DNA of 64,000 nt, from contig URPA01000001.1 of assembly GCA_900549545.1 (NCBI GenBank), positions 1 through 64,000 on the forward strand, written 5' to 3'. A model generated the notes under the pieces. It was not told the origin of the DNA, did no database searches, and was given only the letters and a program-made list of their open reading frames with translations. A program made the translations under genes and the position numbers. This DNA is from an uncultured Eubacteriales bacterium (GTDB lineage: Bacteria > Bacillota > Clostridia > Oscillospirales > Oscillospiraceae). Shown one piece after another: positions 6,542 to 13,887 of this stretch. Position 1 is the stretch's first letter. Each line of letters starts with the position of its first letter.

Positions 6542-6910
6542 ATGAGCGACGTTGTAAAACGCGACCTTTACGGACTTATCGACAAGGAACTGGAAGCAGC
6601 AAACCAGAAGTTCCCGCTTTTTAATTCCACACATGAAGCCTTTGCGGTAATTCTGGAAGAAGCAGAGGAAGCAAAGGAAGAAGCGGGAAACCTTGATATT
6701 TTAATGAATAATTTCTGGATCGGCGTGAAAGAAAACCACGATCCGGAAGTACTGCACGAAGAATTAACAGGCATTTATAAAACGGCCCTTGATCTGGCCG
6801 TGGAAGCGATACAAACCGCAGCCATGGCCCGGAAAGGCATTATTAGCAGTATAGACCTTCGAGCCGTGGATCAATGCTTATCAGAGACAGAAAGGCGGGG
6901 CGAATTATGA
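6542..6910 (+). CDS. Putative MazG-like protein
   Basis: A 122-residue all-helical protein. The segment FNSTHEAFAVILEEAEEAKEEA resembles the HEgyavI.EE.EE helix of MazG/dNTP-pyrophosphohydrolase-like proteins, with the acidic EExxE metal site. These cleave NTPs to NMPs and PPi. ATG 6542 has the recurring AAAGGAGATCTAACC leader. The assignment rests on one motif and is tentative. Confidence 0.4.
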   Translation: MSDVVKRDLYGLIDKELEAANQKFPLFNSTHEAFAVILEEAEEAKEEAGNLDILMNNFWIGVKENHDPEVLHEELTGIYKTALDLAVEAIQTAAMARKGIISSIDLRAVDQCLSETERRGEL

Positions 6911-7050
6911 ACCAGAGAAAAGCAATCGAAGCAGCACTGGCAGAAATGGGGATCACGAATGAAACGCAGCTAAACGACGCGATCCGAAATATGAAGCCGC
7001 TTAACTTGTTTTTAATGGCAGACCGGCAGCAGGAAAGGAAGGCGAGTTAA
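6907..7050 (+). CDS. Small hypothetical protein
   Basis: A 47-residue helical peptide from ATG 6907, overlapping the previous stop (ATGA) and the next start (TAATG). Its position in this tight overlap chain is the main reason to accept it. Function unknown. Confidence 0.45.
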   Translation: MNQRKAIEAALAEMGITNETQLNDAIRNMKPLNLFLMADRQQERKAS

Positions 7051-7472
7051 TGGACCTTAACGGAAATCAGGTAATAGCCGTAGATTTTGACGGGACACTT
7101 TGCAAGCAGGCGTGGCCGGAGATTGGAGAGGAAAACGAGATCCTGATCGAACACCTGAAAGAACAGCAGGCAGCAGGCGCCCGCCTGATCTTATGGACAA
7201 ACAGAGAAGGCGACCTTCTGGAAGAAGCGGTGGAGTGGTGCAAGGCCCACGGCCTGACATTCGATACAGTAAACGCGAACCTTCCGGAACTGATCGACCT
7301 ATACAAGAACGACTGCAGGAAGATAAACGCCGACATTTACATAGACGACAAGGCAGTAAACCCGGTTCCGTACAGACACGCGGCCGGAATGTTCGGTTTT
7401 AACCCATACGCAAACCCGATCGACAAGGCAGAATTTGAGAAAAGGAGATCTAACCATGTGGAAAAGAATTAA
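7050..7472 (+). CDS. HAD-superfamily phosphatase-like protein
   Basis: A 140-residue protein with HAD motifs: DFDGTL (nucleophile Asp at about residue 12), LWTNREG (motif II), a Lys region and DDKAVNP (motif IV Asp pair) at about residues 110-116. It resembles the small phage and Bacteroides HAD hydrolases of unknown substrate. Possible roles are nucleotide or sugar-phosphate dephosphorylation. ATG 7050 overlaps the preceding TAA. Confidence 0.75.
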   Translation: MDLNGNQVIAVDFDGTLCKQAWPEIGEENEILIEHLKEQQAAGARLILWTNREGDLLEEAVEWCKAHGLTFDTVNANLPELIDLYKNDCRKINADIYIDDKAVNPVPYRHAAGMFGFNPYANPIDKAEFEKRRSNHVEKN

Positions 7473-7728
7473 AAGAGTGATCAGGATCGCAAGAAGAAAC
7501 AGCAAGGCCAGAAGGCAGAGAAAGAGAACAAGCGAAATCCTTCTGGCAATATTCACCCTGACAAATTGCGGGACACTGCAGGAGTTGGAATATCACGCCG
7601 GATATTATGCAGGAACCGCGGATCAGGCGGCAGCAGTCGGAGAAATTACCAGAGAACAGCGCGGCCAGATCTTACGGGTTCTTCACTATATCAGCGCGGG
7701 GGAACGTGAAAGACTTGAAAATGAGTAA
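7456..7728 (+). CDS. Hypothetical basic phage protein
   Basis: A 90-residue protein whose first 30 residues are strongly basic (KRIKRVIRIARRNSKARRQRKR), then a helical domain. ATG 7456 lies inside the end of the HAD gene, behind AAAGGAGATCTAACC. Possible nucleic-acid binding; no family recognised. It closes the first early operon. Confidence 0.5.
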   Translation: MWKRIKRVIRIARRNSKARRQRKRTSEILLAIFTLTNCGTLQELEYHAGYYAGTADQAAAVGEITREQRGQILRVLHYISAGERERLENE

Positions 7729-7733
7729 CAAAA

Positions 7734-7770
7734 AACGGGCTTGAAAGGCGGGGGCCTTTTCAAGTCCGTT
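7734..7770 (-). terminator. Hairpin with T-tract on the minus strand
   Basis: AACGGGCTTGAAAGG pairs with CCTTTTCAAGTCCGTT around a GC-rich loop. The homopolymer run (CAAAAAA) lies on the left, so as an intrinsic terminator it works for leftward transcription. On the plus strand there is no T-tail. It marks the end of the first early operon. Confidence 0.5.
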
Positions 7771-7820
7771 CATTGGAAATCTAACCTAAAATCATTATAC
7801 CAAAAAGGCGGGAAAAGTCA

Positions 7821-8285
7821 ATGAAAAAGACGCATGAGAAAAGCCGTATTTACACGGTAACGGGAACAGCGAAACTAAAGAACCCTGAAAAGGTAGTTTT
7901 ACAGATAGAAGCAACCGGACAGAGGAACACCGACGGTTTTATATATTTAGTTGAAAGCGTGGACGCGGAAGACTACGACCGCACAACAGCAGAAGGCCGG
8001 GCCGCAGCAGCAGAAAAGGAACTGAAAGAGTATAAAGAAGCCTTTTTCGAGACAACGGACAACCTGAACGCAGAAAAAGAAGCACTGAAAGAACTACTGG
8101 AACAGGAGCGAGACGCGGGCCGCAATTACAGAAGGAAACTTGACGAAGCGGTACAGGAATACGCCGAACTTTACAAAGCCCTTATAGAGTGCCGGCGGAT
8201 CTTCGGAGAGTTGCCGCCGGAAATAGAAAGATTACTGAATAATGAAGAAGGAGAAAAGGACCATGGTTACACTTGCACAATTTAG
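7821..8285 (+). CDS. Hypothetical coiled-coil phage protein
   Basis: A 154-residue protein. Residues 1-50 form a beta-rich head (YTVTGTAKLKNPEKVVLQIEAT). Residues 60-130 are a long charged coiled coil (EKELKEYKEAFFETTDNLNAEKEALKEL). ATG 7821 follows AAAGGCGGGAAAAG. It begins a second early transcription unit after the hairpin. Function unknown. Confidence 0.55.
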   Translation: MKKTHEKSRIYTVTGTAKLKNPEKVVLQIEATGQRNTDGFIYLVESVDAEDYDRTTAEGRAAAAEKELKEYKEAFFETTDNLNAEKEALKELLEQERDAGRNYRRKLDEAVQEYAELYKALIECRRIFGELPPEIERLLNNEEGEKDHGYTCTI

Positions 8286-8499
8286 AGAAATCACAGAAGG
8301 CCTTCCGGGAGATTTTGAGATCCGGATCGAAGCGTGCTTCACGCCAGAAGGAAACAAGACGGCGCCGTGTTTTGAAATGATGTATTCCAAAGAAACGAAG
8401 GAAGTTGTTCTTCTTCCGGAAGCGGTGCATATTAACGACGGCGAAACAGGCCTGACAGTGAAGCACGAAGAAAAGCCACGAAAGACAGCAACAAAATAA
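8263..8499 (+). CDS. Hypothetical phage protein
   Basis: A 78-residue protein from ATG 8263 (GAAGGAGAAAAGGACC), overlapping the previous gene by 23 bases. It contains VTLAQFREITEGLPGDFEIRIEA and a beta-rich end. Similar short proteins occur upstream of replication genes in clostridial phages. No known function. Confidence 0.5.
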   Translation: MVTLAQFREITEGLPGDFEIRIEACFTPEGNKTAPCFEMMYSKETKEVVLLPEAVHINDGETGLTVKHEEKPRKTATK

Positions 8500-8501
8500 A
8501 G

Positions 8502-8515
8502 AACAAATGTTCTAT
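8502..8515. promoter_or_regulatory. LexA-box-like palindrome upstream of rep
   Basis: AGAACAAATGTTCT fits GAAC-N4-GTTC, the core of the Gram-positive LexA (SOS) box. It sits just after the preceding stop codon and 209 bases before the HUH Rep gene. The rest of the gap (8516-8723) holds a GCCCGG...CCGGGC stem (8525-8553) and AT-rich sequence but no clear consensus promoter, so SOS control of rep is only suggested. Confidence 0.35.
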
Positions 8516-8723
8516 TAAATGAAAGCCCGGACGCAAAAATAGAAGCGGCCGGGCAATTCAGCAGCAGGAAGAAAACGGCAGCAGTCGAACAGACTTTCTT
8601 CTTATATATAAAGTATTTTCCTTTACCGTCCTTGTAATGGGTATTAGCAAATCAACGAAGTATATTTTTATATTTTAAGATCTGGATCCGTAGAGGAAGG
8701 AGAGAAGGGAAAGGCGGGGGAAC

Positions 8724-9689
8724 ATGAAAAGAAAGACATTCGATAATTACGACTATGAAGAAGCGTTCCCGGTGGAACTGGATCGCGACATACAGAAAAA
8801 AGCAAGAAAAAATTTTGAGAAAGAACACCCGCTGCAGGTTCCGGACTATGAAGAACAGTGGAAAGAGCAGCAAGAGAAATTAAAAGAATGGGAACTGGAA
8901 CGGCTACTGAAAGAAGGGAAAGTGGAAAGCCTTTACAGAACCACCACCACGAAGGCGAAGAACCTTCAAAGCGGATCGGAATTACTGGAAGCGCAGATCT
9001 ACCCGTCATTTTGCCACAAAGCGGACGTTCCGCACACAAAGAAGGGCAGAGAAAGCAAGCCTTCACAAAAAAATCTGAATGACAAAAATTCAAGGCGCTA
9101 TTTTATACGCCTTGCAAATATAAATTTCGGTGAAAACGATCTATGGTGTACGTTCACATGGGACAAAGAACACATTCCGGCAGACGAAGCGGCAGCCGAT
9201 CGAGATATAGCGAACTTTATTCGCAAGATAAATTACAGACAGAAAAAGGCAGGCCGGGAGAATATCAAGTATTTAATTATTCCAGTGGTAGACGGAGCAG
9301 AACACCCACACGTCCACATTATCATGACAGGGCAGGGGATAAACCGGGACGAATTAGAAGGATTGTGGACAAAAGGGGAAAGATCCAACACCCGCCGCAT
9401 AAAGCCAGACAAAGACTTTCTTCTTTCGGGCGTTGCTACATACATGATGAACAACAGGAAGGGGAAGAGAAAATGGAGAGGTTCAAAGAACCTTGTAAAA
9501 CCGAAAGAACCTACCAGAAGTTATTCAAAGTTCAAAAAAAGGACCGTTGAGCGCATGGCCCACGATTACGAAACACTAAAAGCAGAAATGGAAAAGGCTT
9601 ATCCGGGTTATAAATTCCTTGACGCCGAAGTGAAATACAACGGAGTTACGGCGGCCTTTTACATATACGCCCGCATGGTGCGGAATTGA
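8724..9689 (+). CDS. rep: HUH-type rolling-circle replication initiator
   Basis: A 321-residue protein. Motif 1 is WCTFTWD (about 141-147). Motif 2 is HPHVHIIM with the metal-binding H196-V-H198. Motif 3 is SGVATYMMNNRKGK with catalytic-tyrosine candidate Y240. This is the order of HUH nucking initiators such as microvirus and plasmid Rep proteins. Residues 1-100 are an extra charged helical region. It would nick one strand at an origin and stay bound to the 5' end through tyrosine. It is the only replication gene I can recognise in this phage. ATG 8724 follows AAAGGCGGGGGAAC. Confidence 0.75.
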   Translation: MKRKTFDNYDYEEAFPVELDRDIQKKARKNFEKEHPLQVPDYEEQWKEQQEKLKEWELERLLKEGKVESLYRTTTTKAKNLQSGSELLEAQIYPSFCHKADVPHTKKGRESKPSQKNLNDKNSRRYFIRLANINFGENDLWCTFTWDKEHIPADEAAADRDIANFIRKINYRQKKAGRENIKYLIIPVVDGAEHPHVHIIMTGQGINRDELEGLWTKGERSNTRRIKPDKDFLLSGVATYMMNNRKGKRKWRGSKNLVKPKEPTRSYSKFKKRTVERMAHDYETLKAEMEKAYPGYKFLDAEVKYNGVTAAFYIYARMVRN

Positions 9690-9710
9690 AACGAAGGGAG
9701 AAAAGGAAAA

Positions 9711-10208
9711 ATGAACCTTGCAAACATGAAACGTTCCGAGACAACGGAACAGATCGGCCTTATAAACTGGGCCAGAGCAAACGAAGAATATGTTCCGGAA
9801 TTACGACTTCTTCACCACATACCGAACGAAGGGATCCGGACAAATGGGCCGGTATTGAAGGCGGCAGGAATGAAAACGGGAGTTCCGGATCTGTCTTTAC
9901 CGGTTCCACGCCGCGGCTTTCATGGCCTGTATATCGAAATGAAATTCGAGAAAGGGAAGACTACAAAAGCACAAGAAGAATTTATGGCGCTTCTTCGGGA
10001 GCAGGGTTATAAAACGGCGGTAGCATACGGAGCAGAACAGGCCCGCGAAGTGATCCGGCATTATCTGGCACGCGGGGAAGGGTTCGATCTGGTGAATTGC
10101 GAACACGCTTTCAAAATGTGCGGATATTGCGAAGGCGTGGCCGTGGACTGGGCGCCGTGTGAAAAGTGTCAGTTCTTCAAAGCAAACAAAGAGAGGGGGA
10201 AGAAATAA
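9711..10208 (+). CDS. VRR-NUC domain nuclease
   Basis: A 165-residue protein. Residues 10-120 match the VRR-NUC fold: E at TEQIGLINW, GVPDLSLPVP (catalytic Asp), and YIEMKFEKGKTTKAQEEF (the ExK pair plus Q). VRR-NUC enzymes cut structured or duplex DNA; in phages they usually sit beside replication or packaging genes, as here after rep. The C-terminal 40 residues carry a CxxC...CxxC pair (CGYCEG, CEKCQF), probably a zinc ribbon. Its stop overlaps the next start at 10208. Confidence 0.85.
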   Translation: MNLANMKRSETTEQIGLINWARANEEYVPELRLLHHIPNEGIRTNGPVLKAAGMKTGVPDLSLPVPRRGFHGLYIEMKFEKGKTTKAQEEFMALLREQGYKTAVAYGAEQAREVIRHYLARGEGFDLVNCEHAFKMCGYCEGVAVDWAPCEKCQFFKANKERGKK

Positions 10209-10238
10209 TGTTCTTCAAAAAAAACGGTACTGAAAAGA

Positions 10239-10817
10239 ATGTTGAAATCAGCATACACAGGCGCAGGCCTTACGGTGGGGCATACGCCGGAAACAGACGA
10301 AGAGGAAGAAGGCTATTACCTTTCTTCTGGTTGGTGGGTTTTATGGTTCAATGCGGGAATGTTCCCGAAAGAAGCCAAAGCAGCCGTTATTGAATTATGC
10401 GGCGAACTTCCGGCAGTCGGTGAAGTATTCAAAGCAGAAAAAGACTTCGGGAACCAGTACGAAATTGAACAGAAAGAGATCTTCAATCTTCCGGAAGCCT
10501 TCAAACGTTGCACGATAGATTATAGAGTAACGAACATCATGCAGCAGCAGGGGAAGACATTGATCCGGATCTTACAGGCAGAGGAAGGCCGGAACGTTTG
10601 CGCGGTGTCAGAAATATTTCTGGATCTGATCGACCTGAAATCTATTGACTATGAAAACGGAGAGACGGAGCCGATCGGACCGTGTGCAATAAGTCCGGAA
10701 GCCCCGTTCGTGTACTGGGGAAATGATTGTTGTTATCTTATGGCAGGAAGGAGAACTTCGGACGGGGAAACAGAAGCGGAGTTCTGGAAGTACCTTGAAG
10801 GCACAGAGATAGTATAA
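10239..10817 (+). CDS. Hypothetical phage protein, 5' end probably frameshifted
   Basis: A 192-residue protein from ATG 10239, with no good ribosome-binding site. A better start, ATG 10208, lies behind GAGGGGGAAG but is one frame off. Between them is a run of eight A (10217-10224); removing one A would give a continuous N-terminus (MFFKKTVLKRMLKSAYTG). So this is a slippage site, a sequencing/assembly error, or a real mutation. The body (EEEEGYYLSSGWWVLWFN...) has no recognised family. Confidence 0.5.
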   Translation: MLKSAYTGAGLTVGHTPETDEEEEGYYLSSGWWVLWFNAGMFPKEAKAAVIELCGELPAVGEVFKAEKDFGNQYEIEQKEIFNLPEAFKRCTIDYRVTNIMQQQGKTLIRILQAEEGRNVCAVSEIFLDLIDLKSIDYENGETEPIGPCAISPEAPFVYWGNDCCYLMAGRRTSDGETEAEFWKYLEGTEIV

Positions 10818-10844
10818 ACACACAGGGAAAGGGGGCCGCCACGG

Positions 10845-11210
10845 TTGGCGCACACGATAGACGAAGATACAAAGAAAATAGTAAAAGCGATCGTTCACGG
10901 CGACCAGAAGCGGCAGAGCAGGCGCAGAGCGGGCAAACATACAGACTTTGACAGAAAGGCAGCGGAAGCAATAAAGGCAGCGAAAAAGGAATTGCCACTG
11001 GAAGGAACTGATCCAGAGGTCCGGCGCCACATTATCGACAAACTATACACAAGCCTGTTATACAACACGCCTTGGGAGTTGTTGGGGGAAACGTATTGTT
11101 GCCGCCGGTTGTTCTACGAATACCGGAAGGAGTTCTGTTATCTGATAGCGGTACACATGGAGATTATAGAACCAGAAAGCGGCAGCAGGCAGCAGGCGCC
11201 CGGAAAGTAG
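10845..11210 (+). CDS. Putative late-gene regulator (ArpU/RinA-like position)
   Basis: A 121-residue basic protein starting at TTG 10845 behind GGGAAAGGGGG. The region ELLGETYCCRRLFYEYRKEFCYLIAVHME resembles the C-terminal part of short phage regulators that lie directly before HNH/terminase genes and switch on late transcription. The sequence match is weak, so the role rests mainly on position and length. Its TAG stop is part of the recurring boundary motif. Confidence 0.4.
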   Translation: MAHTIDEDTKKIVKAIVHGDQKRQSRRRAGKHTDFDRKAAEAIKAAKKELPLEGTDPEVRRHIIDKLYTSLLYNTPWELLGETYCCRRLFYEYRKEFCYLIAVHMEIIEPESGSRQQAPGK

Positions 11211-11220
11211 GTCAGAAAAG
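11204..11220 (+). repeat. Boundary motif copy 1 (GAAAGTAGGTCAGAA)
   Basis: AAAGTAGGTCAGAAAAG overlaps the stop codon of the upstream gene and sits in the loop of a GGCGCC-CGG / CCGGCGCC stem. Near-identical copies occur at 13791-13809 and 28995-29013, and a diverged one at 27923-27940. Confidence 0.5.
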
Positions 11221-11257
11221 GCCGGCGCCGTTGGATAGAATGAAAGAAGGTGAACGA

Positions 11258-11581
11258 ATGGCGAAAGAATGGACAAACGGTTTCTATACGTCGAAGGAGT
11301 GGAGAAAGACACGCGACGCATATTATCGGATCCAGTGCGGCAGGTGTGAACGTTGTATGGCCGAAGTTCTGGCCGGAGCGCGAAGGGTTGAAGACATCAA
11401 CCCCGGAATAATTGTTCACCACAAAAAAGAATTAACGCCGGAGAACATAAACGATCCGGCGGTGGCGCTGTCCTTTGATAACTTAGAACTGTTATGTGAT
11501 GAACACCACAACAGACAGCACAAGGCGAAGGCGAAGCGCTACACGTTCGACGCAAAAGGAAATTTGATCGAAAGCAAATAA
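11258..11581 (+). CDS. HNH endonuclease
   Basis: A 107-residue HNH nuclease: GIIVHHKKELTPEN (first His pair), FDNLELLCDEHHNRQH (Asn and final His), with CGRCERC forming a zinc-binding pair near residue 30. In HK97-like phages such HNH proteins lie next to terminase and assist cos cleavage and packaging, and this one is 124 bases before TerS. ATG 11258 is chosen; ATG 11240 is possible. Confidence 0.9.
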   Translation: MAKEWTNGFYTSKEWRKTRDAYYRIQCGRCERCMAEVLAGARRVEDINPGIIVHHKKELTPENINDPAVALSFDNLELLCDEHHNRQHKAKAKRYTFDAKGNLIESK

Positions 11582-11705
11582 AATATTTTTCCATTCCACG
11601 AACCCCACCCCCCGGTATTTCTATTTCGGGCCTTCCAAAGAGAACCGAGGGAGTGAGGTCAAAAAAACTCTGCAAGTCGCGCGCACATAGAAGGGGGGTT
11701 AAAAT
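11582..11705. other. Possible cos/packaging region
   Basis: A 124-base gap between HNH nuclease and TerS. It holds C- and G-rich patches (CCCCACCCCCCGG, GAGGGAGTGAGG) and TCGCGCGC just before TerS. In cos-type phages of Firmicutes the cohesive end site lies exactly here. The actual nick positions cannot be read. Confidence 0.35.
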
Positions 11706-12095
11706 ATGCCAGAAAATACGACGACAACGAAAAACAAACCACAAAAAAGAACTAATTATCTGACAGAAGGAAGGATAAAGAAAGAGAAAGCAAAACTTTC
11801 TGAAATGTTCGCGGGGATCGAAGACGAGGACCGGCGAACCCTTGTAAATTCAGTGATTGACGAAGCGGCCTTCCTGAAAGTCGCACTTCTGCAGGCCAAA
11901 ACAGAATTGAAAAAAGAGGGCCTGACAACCGAAACGAAAAACGCTTCGCAGAAATTCATAAAAGCCCACCCTTCAACGGCAATTTATGAAAAATACGCGC
12001 GGCAATATACCCAAATTATTAACCAGTTGATCGAATATTTACCGCCAAAAGAGAAGAAAAAAGTTTCAAAATTGGCGGCGCTTCGTGATGAATAA
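11706..12095 (+). CDS. terS: Terminase small subunit (P27-like)
   Basis: A 129-residue protein. A charged N-terminus, helices from residue 25, and the C-terminal FIKAHPSTAIYEKYARQYTQIINQLIEYLPP are typical of the phage P27 family small terminase, which recognises phage DNA and hands it to the large subunit. ATG 11706 follows GAAGGGGGG. It overlaps TerL by 8 bases, indicating coupled translation. Confidence 0.8.
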   Translation: MPENTTTTKNKPQKRTNYLTEGRIKKEKAKLSEMFAGIEDEDRRTLVNSVIDEAAFLKVALLQAKTELKKEGLTTETKNASQKFIKAHPSTAIYEKYARQYTQIINQLIEYLPPKEKKKVSKLAALRDE

Positions 12096-13761
12096 GCAGG
12101 CACATAATTATATTTTTGAATACCACGACGAGATCACGTCGGGGCGTATTCGGGCCGGTAAATGGATCAAAGCGATCTATAAAATTCTGGTTGAGGGTAT
12201 CAAGAACGGGGAATGGGTTTTCGACCAAAAGAAGGCCAACAAGGCGATCAAGTTCATAGAAAACTACTGTCACCATTCGGAAGGCAGAAACGACCTTCTA
12301 AAGTTGGAATTGTGGCAGAAAGCGATCGTTTCCGCGATCTTCGGTATTCTGGACAAAAACACCGGGTACCGGCAATTCAGGGAAGTTTTTCTGGTGGTTG
12401 CAAGAAAGAACGGTAAAACCCTATTCGCCGCCGCGATCATGGCATACATGGCATATATAGACGGAGAATACGGCGCGAAACTGTACTGTCTGGCCCCAAA
12501 ATTGGAACAGGCCGATCTTGCATACGACGCATTTTATCAGATTGTGCAGCAGGACGAAGAACTTTCCGAGATTAGCAAGAAGCGCCGTTCGGATATTTAT
12601 ATTCAGGAGTTCAACACGACCATAAAGAAGATCGCGTTCAACTCTAAAAAGTCCGACGGTTTCAACCCGCATTTTGTACTAAACGACGAAATGGAAGCGT
12701 GGCCGGGCGATCAGGGCTTGAAACAATACGACGTTATGGCGTCGGCACTGGGAGCCAGAAAACAACCGCTTATTTTGTCAACGTCAACGGCGGGTTATGA
12801 GAACGACGGAATTTACGACGAACTTATGAAGCGATCAACGGCGTTCCTGAAAGGCAGAGGAAAGGGCGACACAGAAAAACGCCTTCTTCCGTTCCTGTTT
12901 ATCATTGACGACGTGGAGAAGTGGGACACCCGCGAAGAATTAGAGAAGTCAAACCCGAACTTGGGCGTTTCCGTATCGTGGGAATACTACGAAGACAAGA
13001 TCGCCGTTGCAAAGAAATCACTTGCAGCAAAAGCGGAGTTCTTGACGAAGTTTTGTAACATCAAACAAAATTCTTCGATTGCATGGCTTGACTATGTGGA
13101 CGTAGAAAGGGCAGCAGGACAGCACTTCACCCTTGAAGACTTCCGCGGGTGCTATTGCGTGGCAGGAATTGACCTTTCCAGAACAACGGACCTTACGGCT
13201 GCTTCGCTCATTATCGAAAAGGACGGGAAGAACTATGTTATTACAAAATTCTTCATGCCGCGGGAACGCTTCAAAGTGGCGATCAACGAAGAAAATGTTC
13301 CGTACAACATTTTTGAACAGCAAGGCTTCTTGAAAATATCCGGAGAACATCAGGTGGACTACAAAGACGTGTTTAACTGGTTTATTGAACTTGTAAAGGT
13401 TTACAAGATCAAACCGTTAAAAGTAGGCTATGACCGTTATTGTGCGGGCTATCTGGTGCAGGAAATGAAAGAAGCGGGCTTCCACATGGACGACGTATAT
13501 CAGGGAACAAACCTTACACCGGTATTACATACCTTTGAAGGCGACTTGAAAGACGGGGCGTACTGTCTGGGCGAAAACAATCTTCTTCGCGCGCACCTTC
13601 TGAACGTGGCCGTTGATATTAACATAAACGACAGCCGCATGAAGCCGGTAAAACTGGAAAAGCGCGCACACATAGACGGCGCCGTGTCAATCTTCGACGC
13701 GTTGGCCGTGAAAATGAAATTCCACAAAGAGATCGGGAGACAACTTACAAACGCAGCGTAA
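12088..13761 (+). CDS. terL: Terminase large subunit
   Basis: A 557-residue packaging motor of the Terminase_1/HK97 class. The ATPase Walker A-like motif is VVARKNGKTLFAA at about residues 100-112, Walker B is FVLNDEMEAWP at about 195-205, and the RNase H-like nuclease domain begins near CVAGIDLSRTTDLTAA (catalytic Asp at about 360). It translocates DNA into the prohead and cuts it. ATG 12088 overlaps TerS; length is normal for the family. Confidence 0.95.
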   Translation: MNKQAHNYIFEYHDEITSGRIRAGKWIKAIYKILVEGIKNGEWVFDQKKANKAIKFIENYCHHSEGRNDLLKLELWQKAIVSAIFGILDKNTGYRQFREVFLVVARKNGKTLFAAAIMAYMAYIDGEYGAKLYCLAPKLEQADLAYDAFYQIVQQDEELSEISKKRRSDIYIQEFNTTIKKIAFNSKKSDGFNPHFVLNDEMEAWPGDQGLKQYDVMASALGARKQPLILSTSTAGYENDGIYDELMKRSTAFLKGRGKGDTEKRLLPFLFIIDDVEKWDTREELEKSNPNLGVSVSWEYYEDKIAVAKKSLAAKAEFLTKFCNIKQNSSIAWLDYVDVERAAGQHFTLEDFRGCYCVAGIDLSRTTDLTAASLIIEKDGKNYVITKFFMPRERFKVAINEENVPYNIFEQQGFLKISGEHQVDYKDVFNWFIELVKVYKIKPLKVGYDRYCAGYLVQEMKEAGFHMDDVYQGTNLTPVLHTFEGDLKDGAYCLGENNLLRAHLLNVAVDININDSRMKPVKLEKRAHIDGAVSIFDALAVKMKFHKEIGRQLTNAA

Positions 13762-13786
13762 AAAGAGGGCTTCGGCCTTCTTTTTT
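13762..13786 (+). terminator. Terminator after TerL
   Basis: AAGAGGGC-TTCG-GCCTTCTT followed by a T-run. A stable UUCG tetraloop hairpin, just after the terL stop. It may reduce read-through into the head genes or protect mRNA ends. Confidence 0.75.
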
Positions 13787-13790
13787 GCCG

Positions 13791-13809
13791 CCTGAAAGTA
13801 GGTCAGAAT
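13791..13809 (+). repeat. Boundary motif copy 2
   Basis: CCTGAAAGTAGGTCAGAAT directly after the terL terminator and about 80 bases before the portal gene. Matches the copies at 11204 and 28995. Confidence 0.5.
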
Positions 13810-13887
13810 TTCACGATCTTTTTTTGTACGATTGAAGCATGGAAATTTAACCGGAATTACAGGACGAAGAACAGGGGGTGAAGACAA

